NCBI RefSeq assembly: GCF_047496725.1
Contig: NC_132983.1
Coordinates: 10,081,001 to 10,145,000, forward strand
Direction of reading: 5' to 3'
Length of the DNA stretch: 64,000 bases
Source: Anoplolepis gracilipes
Lineage: Eukaryota; Arthropoda; Insecta; Hymenoptera; Formicidae
Shown: positions 63,396 to 64,000 of the stretch, piece by piece
How the letters are laid out: the number at the start of each line of letters is the position of its first letter
How positions within the stretch are numbered: position 1 is the first letter of the stretch
Notes under the pieces: model-generated
Seen by the model: the letters and a program-made list of their open reading frames with translations, nothing else
The model's database searches: none
Told to the model about the DNA's origin: nothing
Made by a program: the position numbers and the translations under genes

Positions 63396-64000
63396 CTAAA
63401 TATAAGTAAAATATAAATTGCTTTTATATATATATCCGTTCTTAAATTTTATAAAATCTATCCATTTTTTTAAATTTCTTCTTTAGTAGGTAAATAGTCT
63501 GTAACAGAAGAAAAGAAATAATTATAAAAATTATATTAATGTTTATTATATTAATAAATTTATGATATCACATTAAATATAAGTAACGAATTCAAAATTT
63601 CTCTTTTGTATTTAAATTAAATGATTTATAACTTTTTCTGTAATTTTATAATTTCATATAGCTATCTTAAAATTTTATTGGGTAGGGTTCATAGTGTTTC
63701 CACCGTAAGAGTGCTCATCCCAATCCGACTCTGACTCGACTTTGACCCGATTCGAACCCTCGGTGAAAACATAGTCATTGAGAAATGAGCTTTCAATGTA
63801 TAGGCACAGTATAAGAATATACAGTAGGGACACACAGCGTCGGCACTTTTGATCTTTTTCAGCCGATTTTTCACAAAAAGTAAAAAGAAATAGAAGGGAG
63901 CATATGGCTCGAGTTAAACGGACGGAAATGTCTATATATACCAGCATAAAAATGGACATTCAAAATGGCTGTTTATAGGCGCCAAAATTGAATGGCTTTT
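63396..64000. other. AT-rich sequence and dispersed repeat related to 58.0-59.3 kb
   Basis: 63690-63870 contains CATTGAGAAATGAGC, TTCGAACCCTCGGTGAAAAC and ACAGCGTCGGCACTTTTGATC. The reverse complement of 63730-63790 matches the flanks of the Mutator-like insertion (59300-59333 plus 60181-60215), and 63830-63865 matches 58035-58075. No gene. Confidence 0.5.

Overview
This window looks like insect nuclear DNA: AT-rich, intron-containing and crowded with transposons (mariner, piggyBac, Ty3/Gypsy, Ty1/Copia, Penelope, hAT and many palindromic MITEs). An ant or another hymenopteran is my best guess from the transposon mix. That is inference, because no species-diagnostic gene is present.

One host gene is recognisable, on the + strand. 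Its last three coding exons encode the C-terminal half of a testican/SPOCK-type secreted proteoglycan (Drosophila Carrier of Wingless, Cow). The exon at 4013-4172 carries the SPARC-type EC domain and its first EF-hand. The exon at 25493-25719 carries the rest of the second EF-hand and a thyroglobulin type-1 domain. The exon at 35242-35372 carries an acidic tail and the stop codon. All three have AG/GT borders and compatible phases. The 21.3-kb intron cuts the second EF-hand loop between loop positions 3 and 4. Earlier exons are not seen and should lie to the left of the window.

Nearly everything else is transposon-derived. Intron 1 holds a Penelope-derived palindrome beside a piggyBac relic (6.4-7.8 kb), a Tc1/mariner relic (8.6-8.9 kb), two (CA)n-capped palindromes (9.7 and 16.6 kb), a solo LTR, a frameshifted Gypsy element on the minus strand (11.75-16.3 kb), a mariner with one frameshift (17.65-18.95 kb), long foldback elements with CAGGGTGTC tips (4.2, 19.65, 24.0 kb) and a 1.7-kb LTR-like block. 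Intron 2 holds a Copia relic, a hAT MITE with a perfect 8-bp target duplication and a second hAT nested inside it, a hAT-like CACAGACTTC element, 15-bp-repeat foldbacks and a second LTR-like block.

Downstream of the gene (35.4-64 kb) lie a palindrome with tRNA-like arms (40.1-41.5 kb), a Penelope-like element with inverted terminal copies and a hammerhead-like motif (44.1-46.1 kb), a pogo-like MITE (48.9 kb), a dense nest of short palindromic MITEs with 3-bp TTA/TAA target duplications (52-60.6 kb), a Mutator-like foldback with a 9-bp duplication (59.3-60.2 kb), another CAGGGTGTC foldback carrying nested insertions (61.4-62.6 kb) and an AT-rich satellite (63 kb).

The pattern most worth following is that many of these palindromes, with different terminal repeats and different target-duplication lengths, carry an inverted CCAATCA / TGATTGG pair near their centre.
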